A stretch of 64,000 nt of DNA, from the NCBI GenBank assembly GCA_900469475.1, contig UBXG01000005.1, positions 558,001 through 622,000 on the forward strand, in the 5' to 3' direction. The translations under genes were made by a program, and so were the position numbers. Numbering within the stretch: position 1 is the stretch's first letter; every line of letters starts with the position of its first letter. This document shows, one piece after another, positions 8,674 through 18,498 of the stretch. The stretch comes from Hyphomicrobiales bacterium. Its GTDB lineage: Bacteria; Pseudomonadota; Alphaproteobacteria; Rhizobiales; Rhizobiaceae. The notes under the pieces were generated by a model that was not told the DNA's origin, searched no databases, and worked only from the letters and a program-made list of their open reading frames with translations.

Positions 8674-9498
8674 ATGCGCAGCTCGGTCGAGATCTATAAT
8701 ATCCGTACGGGTGCAAACCGGATCGTCTGGCAAACGGACCAGCTGATCGAAGCGCCGAACTATTCGCCTGACGGCCGATATCTGCTGCTGAATGGCGACG
8801 GCCTACTTTACCGGCTGCCGCTGGATGGCAGCGGCATCGCCCAGGTCGATACCGGCTTTGCGACCCAGTGCAACAACGATCACGGCATTTCCCCGGATGG
8901 TTCGCTGATCGCGATTTCCGACAAGACGCAGCATGGTAAATCCTGCATCTATGTTCTACCCGCAGAGGGCGGCACACCAAGGCAGGTGACGACCAATCTG
9001 CCGTCCTATTGGCACGGTTGGTCGCCGGACGGGAAGCGCTTCTCCTATTGCGGCATCCGCAACGACGTTTTCGATATCTATACGATCTCGATCGATGGTG
9101 GCGAAGAGACCCGACTGACGCATGGCGAGGGCCGTAATGACGGACCTGACTATTCGGCCGACGGGCAATGGATCTATTTCAATTCGAGCCGCACCGGCCT
9201 CATGCAGATCTGGCGCATCCGTCCCGACGGCACCGGCTTGCAGCAACTGACCGACGACAATTACGGCAATTGGTTCGCGCATCCGTCGCCAAAAAACGAC
9301 AAGGTCGTCCTGATCTCCTACGATCCCGACGTCTTCGATCATCCGCGCGATCTCAATGTGCGGATGCGGCTGATGGACATGGATGGCGGCAATCTCACGA
9401 CGCTGTTCGAGCTCTTCGGCGGGCAGGGATCAATCAATGTGCCGAACTGGTCACCGGATGGGGACGAGTTCGCCTATGTCCGCTATGAGCCGGCCTGA
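8674..9498 (+). CDS. TolB-like beta-propeller protein
   Basis: The 274-residue protein is built from repeated WD40-like PD40 blades, seen as YSPDGRYLLLN, ISPDGSLIAIS, WSPDGKRFSYC, YSADGQWIYFN and WSPDGDEFAYV at roughly 40-50-residue spacing. It has no signal peptide, so unlike periplasmic TolB it is probably cytoplasmic. It follows nadE by 31 bases with an AGGGAGAGG site and may be co-transcribed with it. The family is common in rhizobia and its ligand is unknown; a carbohydrate or protein scaffold role is only a guess. Confidence 0.75.
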   Translation: MRSSVEIYNIRTGANRIVWQTDQLIEAPNYSPDGRYLLLNGDGLLYRLPLDGSGIAQVDTGFATQCNNDHGISPDGSLIAISDKTQHGKSCIYVLPAEGGTPRQVTTNLPSYWHGWSPDGKRFSYCGIRNDVFDIYTISIDGGEETRLTHGEGRNDGPDYSADGQWIYFNSSRTGLMQIWRIRPDGTGLQQLTDDNYGNWFAHPSPKNDKVVLISYDPDVFDHPRDLNVRMRLMDMDGGNLTTLFELFGGQGSINVPNWSPDGDEFAYVRYEPA

Positions 9499-9662
9499 GC
9501 TCTGGACAGACCGCAACTGCCGCGATAGATCTGGATGCGTTCTCAGGGCGCATCCGATCCGCGGGAAGGGCTAGGCCCACCTGATGCATATGAAGTGAGA
9601 CTGCCACACCTCTTTTCAGTCTGTGGGCGCGGATACCGGACGTAAATGGAAGGAGGTCTATC

Positions 9663-11408
9663 GTGACCACGCGCTCTTTGGCTGTCGACGCCACTCTCGA
9701 TTCCCTGAAAAAACAGGCCAAGTCTTTCCTCAAGGCCCTTCAAGCCGGCGATGCTTCGGCGCGCAGCCGCGTTGCGCCCTATTTTACCGACGTCGCAGAT
9801 GTGGGATTGCAGGACATTCAGCTTGTTCTTGCCCGCGAATTCGGCTTTTCCAGCTGGGCGAAGCTCAAGGCGCATCTGGAAAGCGACGATCGTAAGCATG
9901 TTCCACGGGACCAGCTCGCCAACCGTTTCCTGTCACTGGCGACGGTTTCTTACTTTGCCAATATTCCCGCCGATCCCGCGCGCTTCGATGAGGCGCTGCG
10001 ACTGCTGGAGGCTCATCCGGAGATTGCCGATGAAAGCATTCACGTCGCTGCTGCGCTTGGCGATGCCGACCGTGTAAGTCGCTGGCTCGATCGTCAGCCA
10101 CAGCTTCTCGATCGCAGGGGCGGCCCGCATGATCTCACTCCGCTGATGTGCGCGGCCTATGCTCGCGTGCCGGGTCGTTCCAGCCTGCCGGCAGCCCGCG
10201 AGTTGGTCAGGCGTGGGGCCGACGTCAACGCCTTCTTCCTCGATGCCGGCCAATATCGCTTCACCGTTTTGACTGGCGTCTTCGGTGAAGGCGAGGCGGG
10301 GAAGGAGCGTCAGCCTCAGCATCCGGAATGCGAGGCATTCGCGCGATTGCTGCTCGACGCTGGCGCAAAGGCGAATGACAGTCAGGCGCTCTACAACCGC
10401 ATGTTCGAACCCGACAATACATGCCTGAAATTGCTGATCGAATATGGCTTGTCCGCCGGGGATAAGAACAATTGGCTCGTGCGCGAGGATGGCAAGTTCG
10501 TCGAGAACTCGCAGACCGTTTTTGACTATCAGCTTGCCTGGGCGCTGGAACATCGCATGGGTGAGCGCGTGCGCCTACTGGTAGAACATGGCGCTGATGT
10601 CCAAATGCCCGTTAGCGGCAGGACTCCCTATGAATGGGCTCGCCTAAGTGGCGATAGCAAACTGGCGGCATACCTTGTTCAGAAGGGTGCCGTCGCGGTT
10701 CGCCTGAAGCCGGAGGATTGGGCCTATATTCAGATTAAAACAAGTGCCGTCGACGTCGAGCAGATCATAAAGATTTTCAAGCAGATGCAGGGCGGAAGCA
10801 ATCTTAATATCGTAGCTGCGATGCAGCGGGCTCATCCGGCCATGCTCCACGACGCTGCCGGGGAAAACGACTTGGAGGCCGTGCGCCGCATGCTGGCTTT
10901 GGGCTTCGACGTCAACGCCATGACGACCCGCACACCGCTGCATGAGGCGGCGTTGCATGGCCATATGGAAATGGCGAAACTGCTGATCGCGCATGGAGCC
11001 GATACCACCGTTCGCGATCCGAATTTTCATGCGCCGCCAATCGGTTGGGCCGAATATAACGGCAAGGATGAGATGGTCGAGTTTCTGAAAGCCCATCCGC
11101 TCGATATTTTCGCGGCGGCCGCTTTCGGCACAATCGATCAGCTGGCTGCCATTCTCGATAAGCATCCCGAGCAGGTGAATATCCGCTTCGGGGACTTCCG
11201 CTCGCATGGGCAGCCTACCGATCGCGATTGGATGACGCCGCTCGGCTTCGCCATTGCCAATCGACGCGGCGAGGCGGTGCGCTTCCTGCTGACGAAGGGG
11301 GCGGATCGCTCGGTGAGGGATGCTTCCGGACGGTCCTATCGCGATCTTGCGCTGGAGGCGGGCGATGAGGCCATCATCTCCCTGTTGCGCCAGTCCGCAT
11401 CGGCATAA
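9663..11408 (+). CDS. Ankyrin repeat protein
   Basis: The 581-residue protein has no signal peptide or membrane segment. An N-terminal helical part (residues 1-75; QAKSFLKALQAGDASARSRV, then LAREFGFSSWAKLKAHLE) is typical of bacterial ankyrin proteins that start with this module. It is followed by ankyrin repeats such as LTPLMCAAYARV, RTPLHEAALHGHMEMAKLLIAHGADTTV and MTPLGFAIANRRGEAVRFLLTKGADRSV. It probably mediates protein-protein contacts in the cytoplasm. A GGAGG ribosome-binding site precedes the ATG. The gene stands alone between a TolB-like gene and a convergent secreted-protein gene. No partner can be inferred. Confidence 0.82.
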   Translation: MTTRSLAVDATLDSLKKQAKSFLKALQAGDASARSRVAPYFTDVADVGLQDIQLVLAREFGFSSWAKLKAHLESDDRKHVPRDQLANRFLSLATVSYFANIPADPARFDEALRLLEAHPEIADESIHVAAALGDADRVSRWLDRQPQLLDRRGGPHDLTPLMCAAYARVPGRSSLPAARELVRRGADVNAFFLDAGQYRFTVLTGVFGEGEAGKERQPQHPECEAFARLLLDAGAKANDSQALYNRMFEPDNTCLKLLIEYGLSAGDKNNWLVREDGKFVENSQTVFDYQLAWALEHRMGERVRLLVEHGADVQMPVSGRTPYEWARLSGDSKLAAYLVQKGAVAVRLKPEDWAYIQIKTSAVDVEQIIKIFKQMQGGSNLNIVAAMQRAHPAMLHDAAGENDLEAVRRMLALGFDVNAMTTRTPLHEAALHGHMEMAKLLIAHGADTTVRDPNFHAPPIGWAEYNGKDEMVEFLKAHPLDIFAAAAFGTIDQLAAILDKHPEQVNIRFGDFRSHGQPTDRDWMTPLGFAIANRRGEAVRFLLTKGADRSVRDASGRSYRDLALEAGDEAIISLLRQSASA

Positions 11409-11460
11409 AACCTTGGAAGCAAGGCGGGTCAGGCGAAAATGAGAAACGGCTGGCCGCGCA

Positions 11461-12213
11461 TTATTGCGTCGGCTGCGGCCCGGCTTCTTTCGGGTGCTTG
11501 AGGTCAATGCTGCCCTGGTCGGTCGCGAGGAATTCCGGGCCGACCTGGCGCACCTTATGGGCTGAGGGATCGTATGGCCGATCCGGCGGAAATTGCTGCG
11601 GCTGCGCCTGTGTTATCTTGGGCGCCGGCGTCGGCGGTGCCTGTTTCTGTTCCAGGCTGGAATTCTTCTGGAGCCGTGGCGTTTCGATGACGGTAATGGA
11701 GCTATCAGGCTTGGCCAGGGACTGCTCCTGCGGCGCATAGGCATCCATCTTCGTGTGGGTGTCGATCACGATATCCGGGGTGGCCGAAGCCGGCAGGCTG
11801 CAGCCGTTACGCTGCATCGTATCCAGCAACTGCCGCCGCTGCATGGCTACGGCATCGACGCGGCCGACGCTTTCCTCACGCTGATCCATCAGCAGGGAGA
11901 GATCCTGCCGCATCTGATCGATCGATTGCCTGATGTCATCGCAGACGCCCTGATTGTCCTGGCCGCCAAATACGCCATCGTCGCCTTCGGCGCAGCCCTG
12001 GTTGCGCAGATCGCTCATCGTCCGGCGGATCATCAGGTTCTGCTGCACGATGGCGCGCGAGAGCTGGCGTGTTTCCTGGCTGGCGCCGACCACCTCATTG
12101 ATGTCGACATAGCGGCCGCGCAGCTCGTCGCAGAGATCGGTCTGTGCAAGGGCCGGCGTGGCCGTCAGCAGGGAAAAGAGGGCAATGGAAGTGTGTTTTA
12201 TGCCGCGGTTCAC
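11461..12213 (-). CDS. Secreted hypothetical protein with four cysteines
   Basis: The 250-residue protein begins at a GTG and has a signal peptide cleaved probably after ALA (residue 23). The mature part has a helical region (residues 30-130) with Cys in TDLCDEL, QGCAEG, GVCDDI and NGCSL, suggesting two disulfides in the periplasm. It is followed by a low-complexity C-terminal third rich in Pro, Gln and Lys. I do not recognise the family. It has a 52-bp convergent gap to the ankyrin gene and lies downstream of maeB in the same orientation, 195 bp away. Confidence 0.68.
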   Translation of the reverse strand: MNRGIKHTSIALFSLLTATPALAQTDLCDELRGRYVDINEVVGASQETRQLSRAIVQQNLMIRRTMSDLRNQGCAEGDDGVFGGQDNQGVCDDIRQSIDQMRQDLSLLMDQREESVGRVDAVAMQRRQLLDTMQRNGCSLPASATPDIVIDTHTKMDAYAPQEQSLAKPDSSITVIETPRLQKNSSLEQKQAPPTPAPKITQAQPQQFPPDRPYDPSAHKVRQVGPEFLATDQGSIDLKHPKEAGPQPTQ

Positions 12214-12350
12214 GGTGCTGCTCTCGAAAGCGGTTTTAACTCGCTGAAGACTACACGCTGCAGCTTAACAACGTATCCATGAAAAAGCACGGATTTCGAG
12301 AGGATTTTCGTGAAATTGCAGCTCGCAGCCGCCAATAGCCAGGAGATGGG

Positions 12351-12381
12351 CGGCACCGCGATTGCATGAAGCGCGGTGCCG
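12351..12381 (-). terminator. Hairpin 3' of the malic enzyme gene
   Basis: A perfect 10-bp inverted repeat (CGGCACCGCG 12351-12360, CGCGGTGCCG 12372-12381) lies 27 bases beyond the maeB stop. No T-run follows on the minus strand, so it may act as a weak terminator or as a 3'-end stabiliser. Confidence 0.45.
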
Positions 12382-12408
12382 TTCTGACGGCGGCTGCGAG
12401 GCGCAGTA

Positions 12409-14721
12409 TCAGGCGATCTGCGAGGCCTCGACGACGGCGAGCGCCGCCATGTTGACCACGCCGCGGGAAGTGACCGACGGCGAGAGAATATGGGCCGGAA
12501 GCGCCGTCCCAAGCAGGATGGGACCGACATGCAGACCATCGGTCATCGTCTTGACTACGCCGAGCGTGATATTGGCCGCATCGAGATTGGGGAAGACCAG
12601 TAGATTGGCTTCGCCGGAAAGCGCGCTGTCCGGCATAACGTGGCGGCGCAGGCTCTCGGAAATGGCGCTATCTCCATGCATTTCGCCATCGACTTCCAGA
12701 TCCGGCGCTGCCTTGCGAATGAGAGCCAGCGCTTCGCGCATTTTCGTAGCGCTTTCCGACTCCCGTGAGCCGAAGTTGGAATGCGAGACGAGGGCGGCGC
12801 GCGGCTCGATGCCGAAACGCTTGATTTCCTCGGCAGCTAGCCACGTGGATTCCGCGATTTCCTCGGCGGACGGGTTAAATGTCACATAGGTATCGGTGTA
12901 GAAGGTCGCGCCGCGCTGCGAAATGAGCAGGCTCAATGCCGAGAAATCACGAACGTCCGGCCGCTTGCCGATGACCTGGCGGACGATGCGCAAATGACGC
13001 TCATAACGGCCTTCGAGGCCGCAGATGAGCGCATCGGCTTCGCCGCGCTTCAGGGCGAGTGCGCCGATGACAGTCGTGTTGGTGCGAACGATGGTGCGCG
13101 CTGCTTCGGGGATAACGCCCGCGCGGCCGACCAGCGAGAAATAAAGCTCGACATATTCGCGGAAGCGGGGATCGTCTTCCGGATTGATGACGGCAAAATC
13201 GGTATTCGGACGGATCTTCAGGCCGTAGCGCTTCAGGCGCGTCTCGATGACGGAAGGACGGCCAATCAGGATCGGGACGGCCGTGCCTTCTTCAAGAAGA
13301 ACCTGGGCGGCGCGCAGCACGCGTTCGTCCTCGCCTTCGGAAAAGACGACGCGCTTGCGCTCGGCAATCTTCGCGGCTGCAAAGATAGGCTTCATGACGA
13401 AGCCCGAACGGAAGACGAAGCGGTTGAGCTCGTCCATATAGGCGTCGAAATCGGTAATCGGGCGTAGCGCGACGCCGCTGTCTGCGGCTGCCTTTGCCAC
13501 GGCCGGCGCAATGCGCAGGATCAGGCGCGGGTCGAAGGGTGAGGGGATCAGGTAATTCGGCCCGAAGACCGGAGTTTCACCGGTATAGGCCCGAGCCGCA
13601 ACATCGGAAGGCTCCTCGCGCGCAAGCGCGGCGATGGCGCGCACGGCGGCCATCTTCATCTCTTCGTTGATCGTCTTGGCGCCGCAATCGAGCGCACCGC
13701 GGAAGATATAGGGGAAGCAGAGGACGTTGTTGACTTGGTTCGGGAAGTCCGAGCGGCCGGTGCAGATCATCGCGTCGGGGCGGGCGGCGCGGGCGAGGTC
13801 CGGCATGATTTCCGGCGTCGGGTTGGCGAGCGCCATGATCAGCGGTTTTTCGGCCATCTGCGCCAGCAGTTCGGGCTTCAGCACGCCGGCGGCGGAGAGG
13901 CCGAGGAAGACGTCGGCGCCCGGAATGGATTCGGCCAGCACACGCTTGTCGCTATCCTGAGCGTAGACGGATTTCCACTCGTCCATCAGGACGTTGCGGT
14001 CCTTGTAGACCAGGCCTTCGATATCATGGACCCAGATGTTCTCGCGCCTGGCGCCGAGAATGACGAGCAGGTTGAGGCAGGCCAACGCCGCCGCGCCCGC
14101 GCCGGAGGCGACGATCTTGACCTCTTCGATTTTCTTGCCGGCCAGTTCCAGTCCGTTGAGGATGGCGGCGGCGACGATGATGGCGGTGCCGTGCTGATCG
14201 TCGTGGAAGACCGGAATTTCCATTTTCTCGCGCAGGCGGCGCTCGACGTCGAAGCATTCCGGCGCCTTGATGTCTTCGAGATTGATACCGCCGAAGGTCG
14301 GTTCGAGCGCCGAGACGGTGTTGACCATCTCATCGACCGTCGGGGCTGCGATTTCAATGTCGAAGACATCGATGCCGGCGAATTTCTTGAAGAGAACGGC
14401 CTTGCCTTCCATGACTGGCTTGGAAGCGAGCGGGCCGATATTGCCGAGGCCGAGCACCGCCGAACCGTTGGAAATCACCGCTACGAGATTGGCGCGGGAC
14501 GTGTAATAAGCGGCCGTTTCCGGGTTGTCGCGAATGGCAAGACAGGGCGCGGCGACGCCGGGCGAATAGGCAAGCGCCAGATCGCGCTGGTTGCCGAGCG
14601 GCTTGGTGGCCTGGATTTCAAGCTTGCCGGGGCGGGGATAGCGATGGAAATAGAGCGCCTGTTCGTCGAAATCGCCACTCGCCATGTTTTCGGCTTTTTT
14701 CGAAGTGTCGTGCGTATCCAT
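12409..14721 (-). CDS. maeB: Malic enzyme with phosphotransacetylase-like domain (MaeB type)
   Basis: The 770-residue protein oxidatively decarboxylates malate to pyruvate, feeding acetyl-CoA synthesis during growth on C4-dicarboxylates. The N-terminal malic enzyme domain (about 1-440) contains [18 protein letters not shown] (metal binding), the dinucleotide fold [12 protein letters not shown] and ALANPTPEI. The C-terminal 320 residues are phosphotransacetylase-like ([24 protein letters not shown]), usually catalytically silent and regulatory. The start at 14721 (MDTHD) follows GGAG at 8 bases and gives the length of the Sinorhizobium DME/TME enzymes. Sequence alone does not settle NAD versus NADP preference; gene context favours the Dme form weakly. 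Confidence 0.9.
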   Translation of the reverse strand: MDTHDTSKKAENMASGDFDEQALYFHRYPRPGKLEIQATKPLGNQRDLALAYSPGVAAPCLAIRDNPETAAYYTSRANLVAVISNGSAVLGLGNIGPLASKPVMEGKAVLFKKFAGIDVFDIEIAAPTVDEMVNTVSALEPTFGGINLEDIKAPECFDVERRLREKMEIPVFHDDQHGTAIIVAAAILNGLELAGKKIEEVKIVASGAGAAALACLNLLVILGARRENIWVHDIEGLVYKDRNVLMDEWKSVYAQDSDKRVLAESIPGADVFLGLSAAGVLKPELLAQMAEKPLIMALANPTPEIMPDLARAARPDAMICTGRSDFPNQVNNVLCFPYIFRGALDCGAKTINEEMKMAAVRAIAALAREEPSDVAARAYTGETPVFGPNYLIPSPFDPRLILRIAPAVAKAAADSGVALRPITDFDAYMDELNRFVFRSGFVMKPIFAAAKIAERKRVVFSEGEDERVLRAAQVLLEEGTAVPILIGRPSVIETRLKRYGLKIRPNTDFAVINPEDDPRFREYVELYFSLVGRAGVIPEAARTIVRTNTTVIGALALKRGEADALICGLEGRYERHLRIVRQVIGKRPDVRDFSALSLLISQRGATFYTDTYVTFNPSAEEIAESTWLAAEEIKRFGIEPRAALVSHSNFGSRESESATKMREALALIRKAAPDLEVDGEMHGDSAISESLRRHVMPDSALSGEANLLVFPNLDAANITLGVVKTMTDGLHVGPILLGTALPAHILSPSVTSRGVVNMAALAVVEASQIA

Positions 14722-14984
14722 CTCTCGGTCTCCATTCCTGCCTGCGCTTTGAGTCTTCTGCATACATCAATCGGTTCGCCTTCACAGTATGCAATTGAGG
14801 TCACAAAGCGTTTTTGTCGTGACAAAACTGAATTGCCTTTTTTGCAAGAATTGAGCGGCGCGCGTCCCTTGGATCGAACGCTGCGCTCGTGGCTGAGCCG
14901 TCAAGCACAGGGATTGTCATCTTCCTGAAACACGAGTCTGGTTTTGGAATAGCCAACGTAGGATAGGGCACGGACATATAGTTC

Positions 14985-15803
14985 GTGAATGAAAACATGG
15001 ACCCCCGGCATTTCCGAACGCTATTCATTTCTGACGTGCACCTCGGCTCGAAGGCCGCCAAGGCGGACTACCTGCTCGACTTTCTCCGTCATCACGAAGC
15101 CGATACCATCTTTCTGGTCGGTGACATCGTGGATGGCTGGAGACTGAAGCGAAACTGGTATTGGCCTCAGCACTGCAACGACGTAGTCCAGAAGCTCCTG
15201 CGCAAGGCGCGCAAGGGCACGCGCATCGTCTATATCCCCGGCAATCACGACGAATTCCTGCGTGACTTCCCCGGCATGCATTTCGGCGGCATCGAGGTGG
15301 CGCAGCGCGCCATGCATGAAACGGCCGACGGCAAGAAATATCTCGTGCTGCATGGCGATGAATTCGATGTGGTCGTCCGTAACGCCCGCCTGCTCGCCTA
15401 TCTCGGCGATTGGGCCTATGACATGGCAATCCTGATCAATATCGGCCTTGCAGCGGTACGCCGCCGCCTGAACATGCCATACTGGTCCTTCTCGGCCTGG
15501 GCGAAGCTGCAGGTAAAGCACGCCGTCAATTTCATCGGCGAATTTCAGCGTGTCGTCGCCGAAGAGGCCAAGCGCAACGATGCCGATGGCGTCATCTGCG
15601 GCCATATCCACCATGCGGTGATCGAGGATCTTGATGGGATCCGTTACATCAACACGGGCGACTGGGTGGAAAGCTGCACGGCGATTGCCGAACACGAAGA
15701 CGGCACGTTCGAGCTGATTACCTGGCAGAATATTCTCGAGACGGAACCGGTTGGCTCGCCTGTCGAGGAAATGCCGCGGGCACTCGGGGCACAGGCAGCA
15801 TAA
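14985..15803 (+). CDS. LpxH-like metallophosphoesterase (UDP-2,3-diacylglucosamine diphosphatase family)
   Basis: The 272-residue calcineurin-like phosphoesterase carries the full dimetal site: DVHLG, GDIVDGW, GNHDE, HGDEFD and GHIHH. The order and spacing match the LpxH/YbbF family, which cleaves UDP-2,3-diacylglucosamine in lipid A synthesis. Alphaproteobacteria usually use LpxI for that step, so this rhizobial protein may act on another phospho-substrate. A hydrophobic insert (MAILINIGLAAVRRRLNM) may form a membrane-contacting cap. The frame opens with GTG at 14985; ATG at 14997 is an alternative. It is divergent from maeB. Confidence 0.78.
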   Translation: MNENMDPRHFRTLFISDVHLGSKAAKADYLLDFLRHHEADTIFLVGDIVDGWRLKRNWYWPQHCNDVVQKLLRKARKGTRIVYIPGNHDEFLRDFPGMHFGGIEVAQRAMHETADGKKYLVLHGDEFDVVVRNARLLAYLGDWAYDMAILINIGLAAVRRRLNMPYWSFSAWAKLQVKHAVNFIGEFQRVVAEEAKRNDADGVICGHIHHAVIEDLDGIRYINTGDWVESCTAIAEHEDGTFELITWQNILETEPVGSPVEEMPRALGAQAA

Positions 15804-15957
15804 TTCTGCGCCTGTTCACATGCTTGCTAATAGCTTGTCATAATTATTGAACGCCTACAGCTTCGGTTTTTCCGAAACGGTACGGTTTGGCCATTTCTCG
15901 CCATAGTCGTATTCTCGATAGCGTGATAGGGACGGATAAGTTCCCTTCAGGTCTGTC

Positions 15958-17175
15958 ATGATTCCCGCGATCAAGTCCTTCCAGGGCGAGGGTGCGCCTC
16001 CATATTTCCGCTTGCGCACTGCCTTGTCCTACTGCGCTCCGTTGTTCGTCAACGGAATTGCCCTGCCGTTTTTCCCCGTCTGGCTGGCGGGGCTGAATTT
16101 CAATGACCATGAGATCGGCCTGGTGCTCGCCATTCCCATGGTCGTGCGGGTGCTCGTGACTCCCATCATCGCGGTGCTTGCCGATCATATGACGGAGCGG
16201 GCGGATGTGTTGCTATGGTCGGGTGCACTGTCGCTGTTGACGGCTGTCGCGCTCTATTGGACGAGCGACTTCTGGCCGGTGCTTCTGGTCTACGGCATTC
16301 AGGGGGCCACCTACGCGCCCTACGTGCCGGTGGTTGAGTCGATCGCCATGTCGGGCGTGCGCCGCTGGGGCTTCGACTATGGCTCCATGCGGGTCTGGGG
16401 ATCGATCACATTCATCCTGTCGACCCTTCTCGGCGGCCAGCTGATCGGCATATGGGGCGGCACCACTGTCTTGCCCGTAATGGTGGCCGGATTCATTCTG
16501 ACGACACTGATGGGGTTTTTCGCCCCGCGCATCGGGCCGACGCGCCGGCGCAACCTGCCTATCAATCTGCAATCTCCGACCGGAAATCTGCGCTCGCCGC
16601 ACTTGCTCATCACCATGATCGGCGTGTCGATCCAGCAATCGAGCCATGCGATGCTCTATACGTTTGCATCGATCTATTGGCATAGGCTTGGCTTTTCCGG
16701 CGCGCAAATTGCTGTCCTATGGAGCATCGGCGTTGCGGCTGAGGTGATGGTTTTCTTCCTGTCGAAGAAGCTTAGTCGGCGGTTCAGCGCTTGGACATTG
16801 ATCTTTTTCGGCGCGACCATGTGTATTCTGCGCTGGATCCTATTTCCGATCAATTTCGGCTTCTTCGGCTATTTCGTCCTGCAGTGTTTTCATTCCTGTA
16901 CCTATGCCTGCGTCCACACAGGCATTCAGCGTCGCATAGTGGCCTCAGTGCACGAAACGCAGGAATCATCGGCCCAGGGGGCGTATTATTTTTACAACGG
17001 CATGTTCTTAGGGTTGATGACCCTTGCATCCGGCTATCTCTATGCGTGGCTTGACCTCGCCAGCTATTATGTCATGGCGGGCATTGCAGCTTTCGGGCTG
17101 GTCATGGTCATTTTCGCCTACGGGCTGCAGGCCAGGACGCCGGCAATCGGCGGCGGCGCTCACGGCGTATCCTGA
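15958..17175 (+). CDS. Major facilitator superfamily transporter (MFS_1-like)
   Basis: The 405-residue membrane protein has 12 predicted transmembrane helices. It resembles the LacY/NupG/HcaT-type MFS group: a conserved first helix (YCAPLFVNGIALPFFPVWLA), the loop 2-3 signature LADHMTERADVLLW, and the short central loop with RRRNLPINLQ. Substrates of relatives include phenylpropionate and nucleosides, but no specificity can be read here. The gene is flanked by its own leader and is probably monocistronic; the Mla operon follows after 150 bp. Confidence 0.8.
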   Translation: MIPAIKSFQGEGAPPYFRLRTALSYCAPLFVNGIALPFFPVWLAGLNFNDHEIGLVLAIPMVVRVLVTPIIAVLADHMTERADVLLWSGALSLLTAVALYWTSDFWPVLLVYGIQGATYAPYVPVVESIAMSGVRRWGFDYGSMRVWGSITFILSTLLGGQLIGIWGGTTVLPVMVAGFILTTLMGFFAPRIGPTRRRNLPINLQSPTGNLRSPHLLITMIGVSIQQSSHAMLYTFASIYWHRLGFSGAQIAVLWSIGVAAEVMVFFLSKKLSRRFSAWTLIFFGATMCILRWILFPINFGFFGYFVLQCFHSCTYACVHTGIQRRIVASVHETQESSAQGAYYFYNGMFLGLMTLASGYLYAWLDLASYYVMAGIAAFGLVMVIFAYGLQARTPAIGGGAHGVS

Positions 17176-17325
17176 TGCGGTGCAACAAATTCATTTGGAT
17201 ATCAAAAAGCCGTGACATAAGTTGGCGTCGGCGCGAGATGGAAATTCCACGCGTAGTCGGTGTATTAAGCATTGACCAAGCGGGCTCACCGAGTCGGCGT
17301 ATGTTGTGCCAGATTTGAAAGACGC

Positions 17326-18486
17326 ATGAGTTTGAAAGCAGCCGAGCAAAGGTCCGACGCACCCAAGATCGATGATGCGCCCGAAGGCGCAGGCCATCGC
17401 TATCGGCTGCAAGGCAATTGGCGCAGCGCCAATGTGCATGGCGTGCTGCGACAGATCGAGCAGCTGTCCAAGCGCAGTTCCGGCGGCGACGTGGTGATCG
17501 ATCTTTCCGGTCTTTCGGATGTGGATACGGCGGGTGCGCTGCTGATCCGCCGGCTGAAGGAAAGCCAGGAAGCGCACAAGGCTCACGTTACGATCGAGGG
17601 TTCCAATCCGCATATCGACGAATTGCTGACGACTTTCGACGCGCATCCGGACGATGAGGCAGCAGCGGCGAAGCCGAGGAAATCATGGGCAGAGCGTGTC
17701 TTCGCGCCTATCGGCGAAAGCGTCTACGATATCTGGGGCAATCTCATTGCCGCCATGTATATACTGGGTTCGGCCGTGCGCGGGGGGCAGCTCAAGTTTG
17801 GCCGCGGCAGCGGCGTTTCGCCAGCCTCGATCGTCAATCAGATCGATCATATGGCGGTGCGCGCCGTTCCGATCATCCTGCTGATGTCGTCGCTGATCGG
17901 CGCGATCATCGCCCAGCAAGGCGCTTTCCAGCTGCGTTATTTCGGCGCGGAAATCTTCGTGGTCGATCTGGTCGGCATCCTGCAACTGCGCGAAATCGGC
18001 GTGCTTCTGACCGCGATTATGATTGCCGGCCGTTCCGGCAGCGCGATTACCGCCGAAATCGGCTCCATGAAGATGCGCGAGGAAGTCGACGCGCTGAAGG
18101 TTATGGGCCTGAACCCCGTCGGCGTGCTCATCTTTCCCCGGCTGGTGGCGCTGACGGTGGCCTTGCCGCTGCTGACGGTTATTGCCAACTTTGCCGCGCT
18201 CTTTGGCGCTGCATTGGTGTCCTGGGCCTATTCCGGCATCACGTTTGCGACATTCATCTCGCGCCTTCATGAGGCGGTTAGCCTTTCGACGATCATTTCA
18301 GGCATGATCAAGGCGCCGTTCATGGCGCTGGTCATCGGCATCGTCGCTGCGGTTGAAGGATTGAAGGTGGGAGGCAGTGCCGAATCTCTCGGTCAGCACG
18401 TGACGTCATCGGTGGTGAAGTCGATCTTCGTCGTTATCCTCATGGACGGGCTTTTCGCCATGTTCTATGCGGCAATCGATTTCTGA
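17326..18486 (+). CDS. mlaE: MlaE-type lipid ABC permease with N-terminal STAS domain
   Basis: The 386-residue permease belongs to the MlaE/YrbE family, which forms the membrane part of MCE phospholipid transporters. Residues about 20-110 are a STAS domain (VVIDLSGLSDVDTAGALLIRRL), equivalent to the separate MlaB subunit of Escherichia coli. The rest is the five- to six-helix MlaE domain (LREIGVLLTAIMIAGRSGSAITAEIGSMKMREEVDALKVMG is the hallmark stretch, beginning near 17983). The ATG at 17326 is chosen for its position after the intergenic region; an upstream frame reaches 17272. The first gene of a four-gene operon, with 12 bp to mlaF. Confidence 0.9.
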   Translation: MSLKAAEQRSDAPKIDDAPEGAGHRYRLQGNWRSANVHGVLRQIEQLSKRSSGGDVVIDLSGLSDVDTAGALLIRRLKESQEAHKAHVTIEGSNPHIDELLTTFDAHPDDEAAAAKPRKSWAERVFAPIGESVYDIWGNLIAAMYILGSAVRGGQLKFGRGSGVSPASIVNQIDHMAVRAVPIILLMSSLIGAIIAQQGAFQLRYFGAEIFVVDLVGILQLREIGVLLTAIMIAGRSGSAITAEIGSMKMREEVDALKVMGLNPVGVLIFPRLVALTVALPLLTVIANFAALFGAALVSWAYSGITFATFISRLHEAVSLSTIISGMIKAPFMALVIGIVAAVEGLKVGGSAESLGQHVTSSVVKSIFVVILMDGLFAMFYAAIDF

Positions 18487-18498
18487 GGGACGATAACG

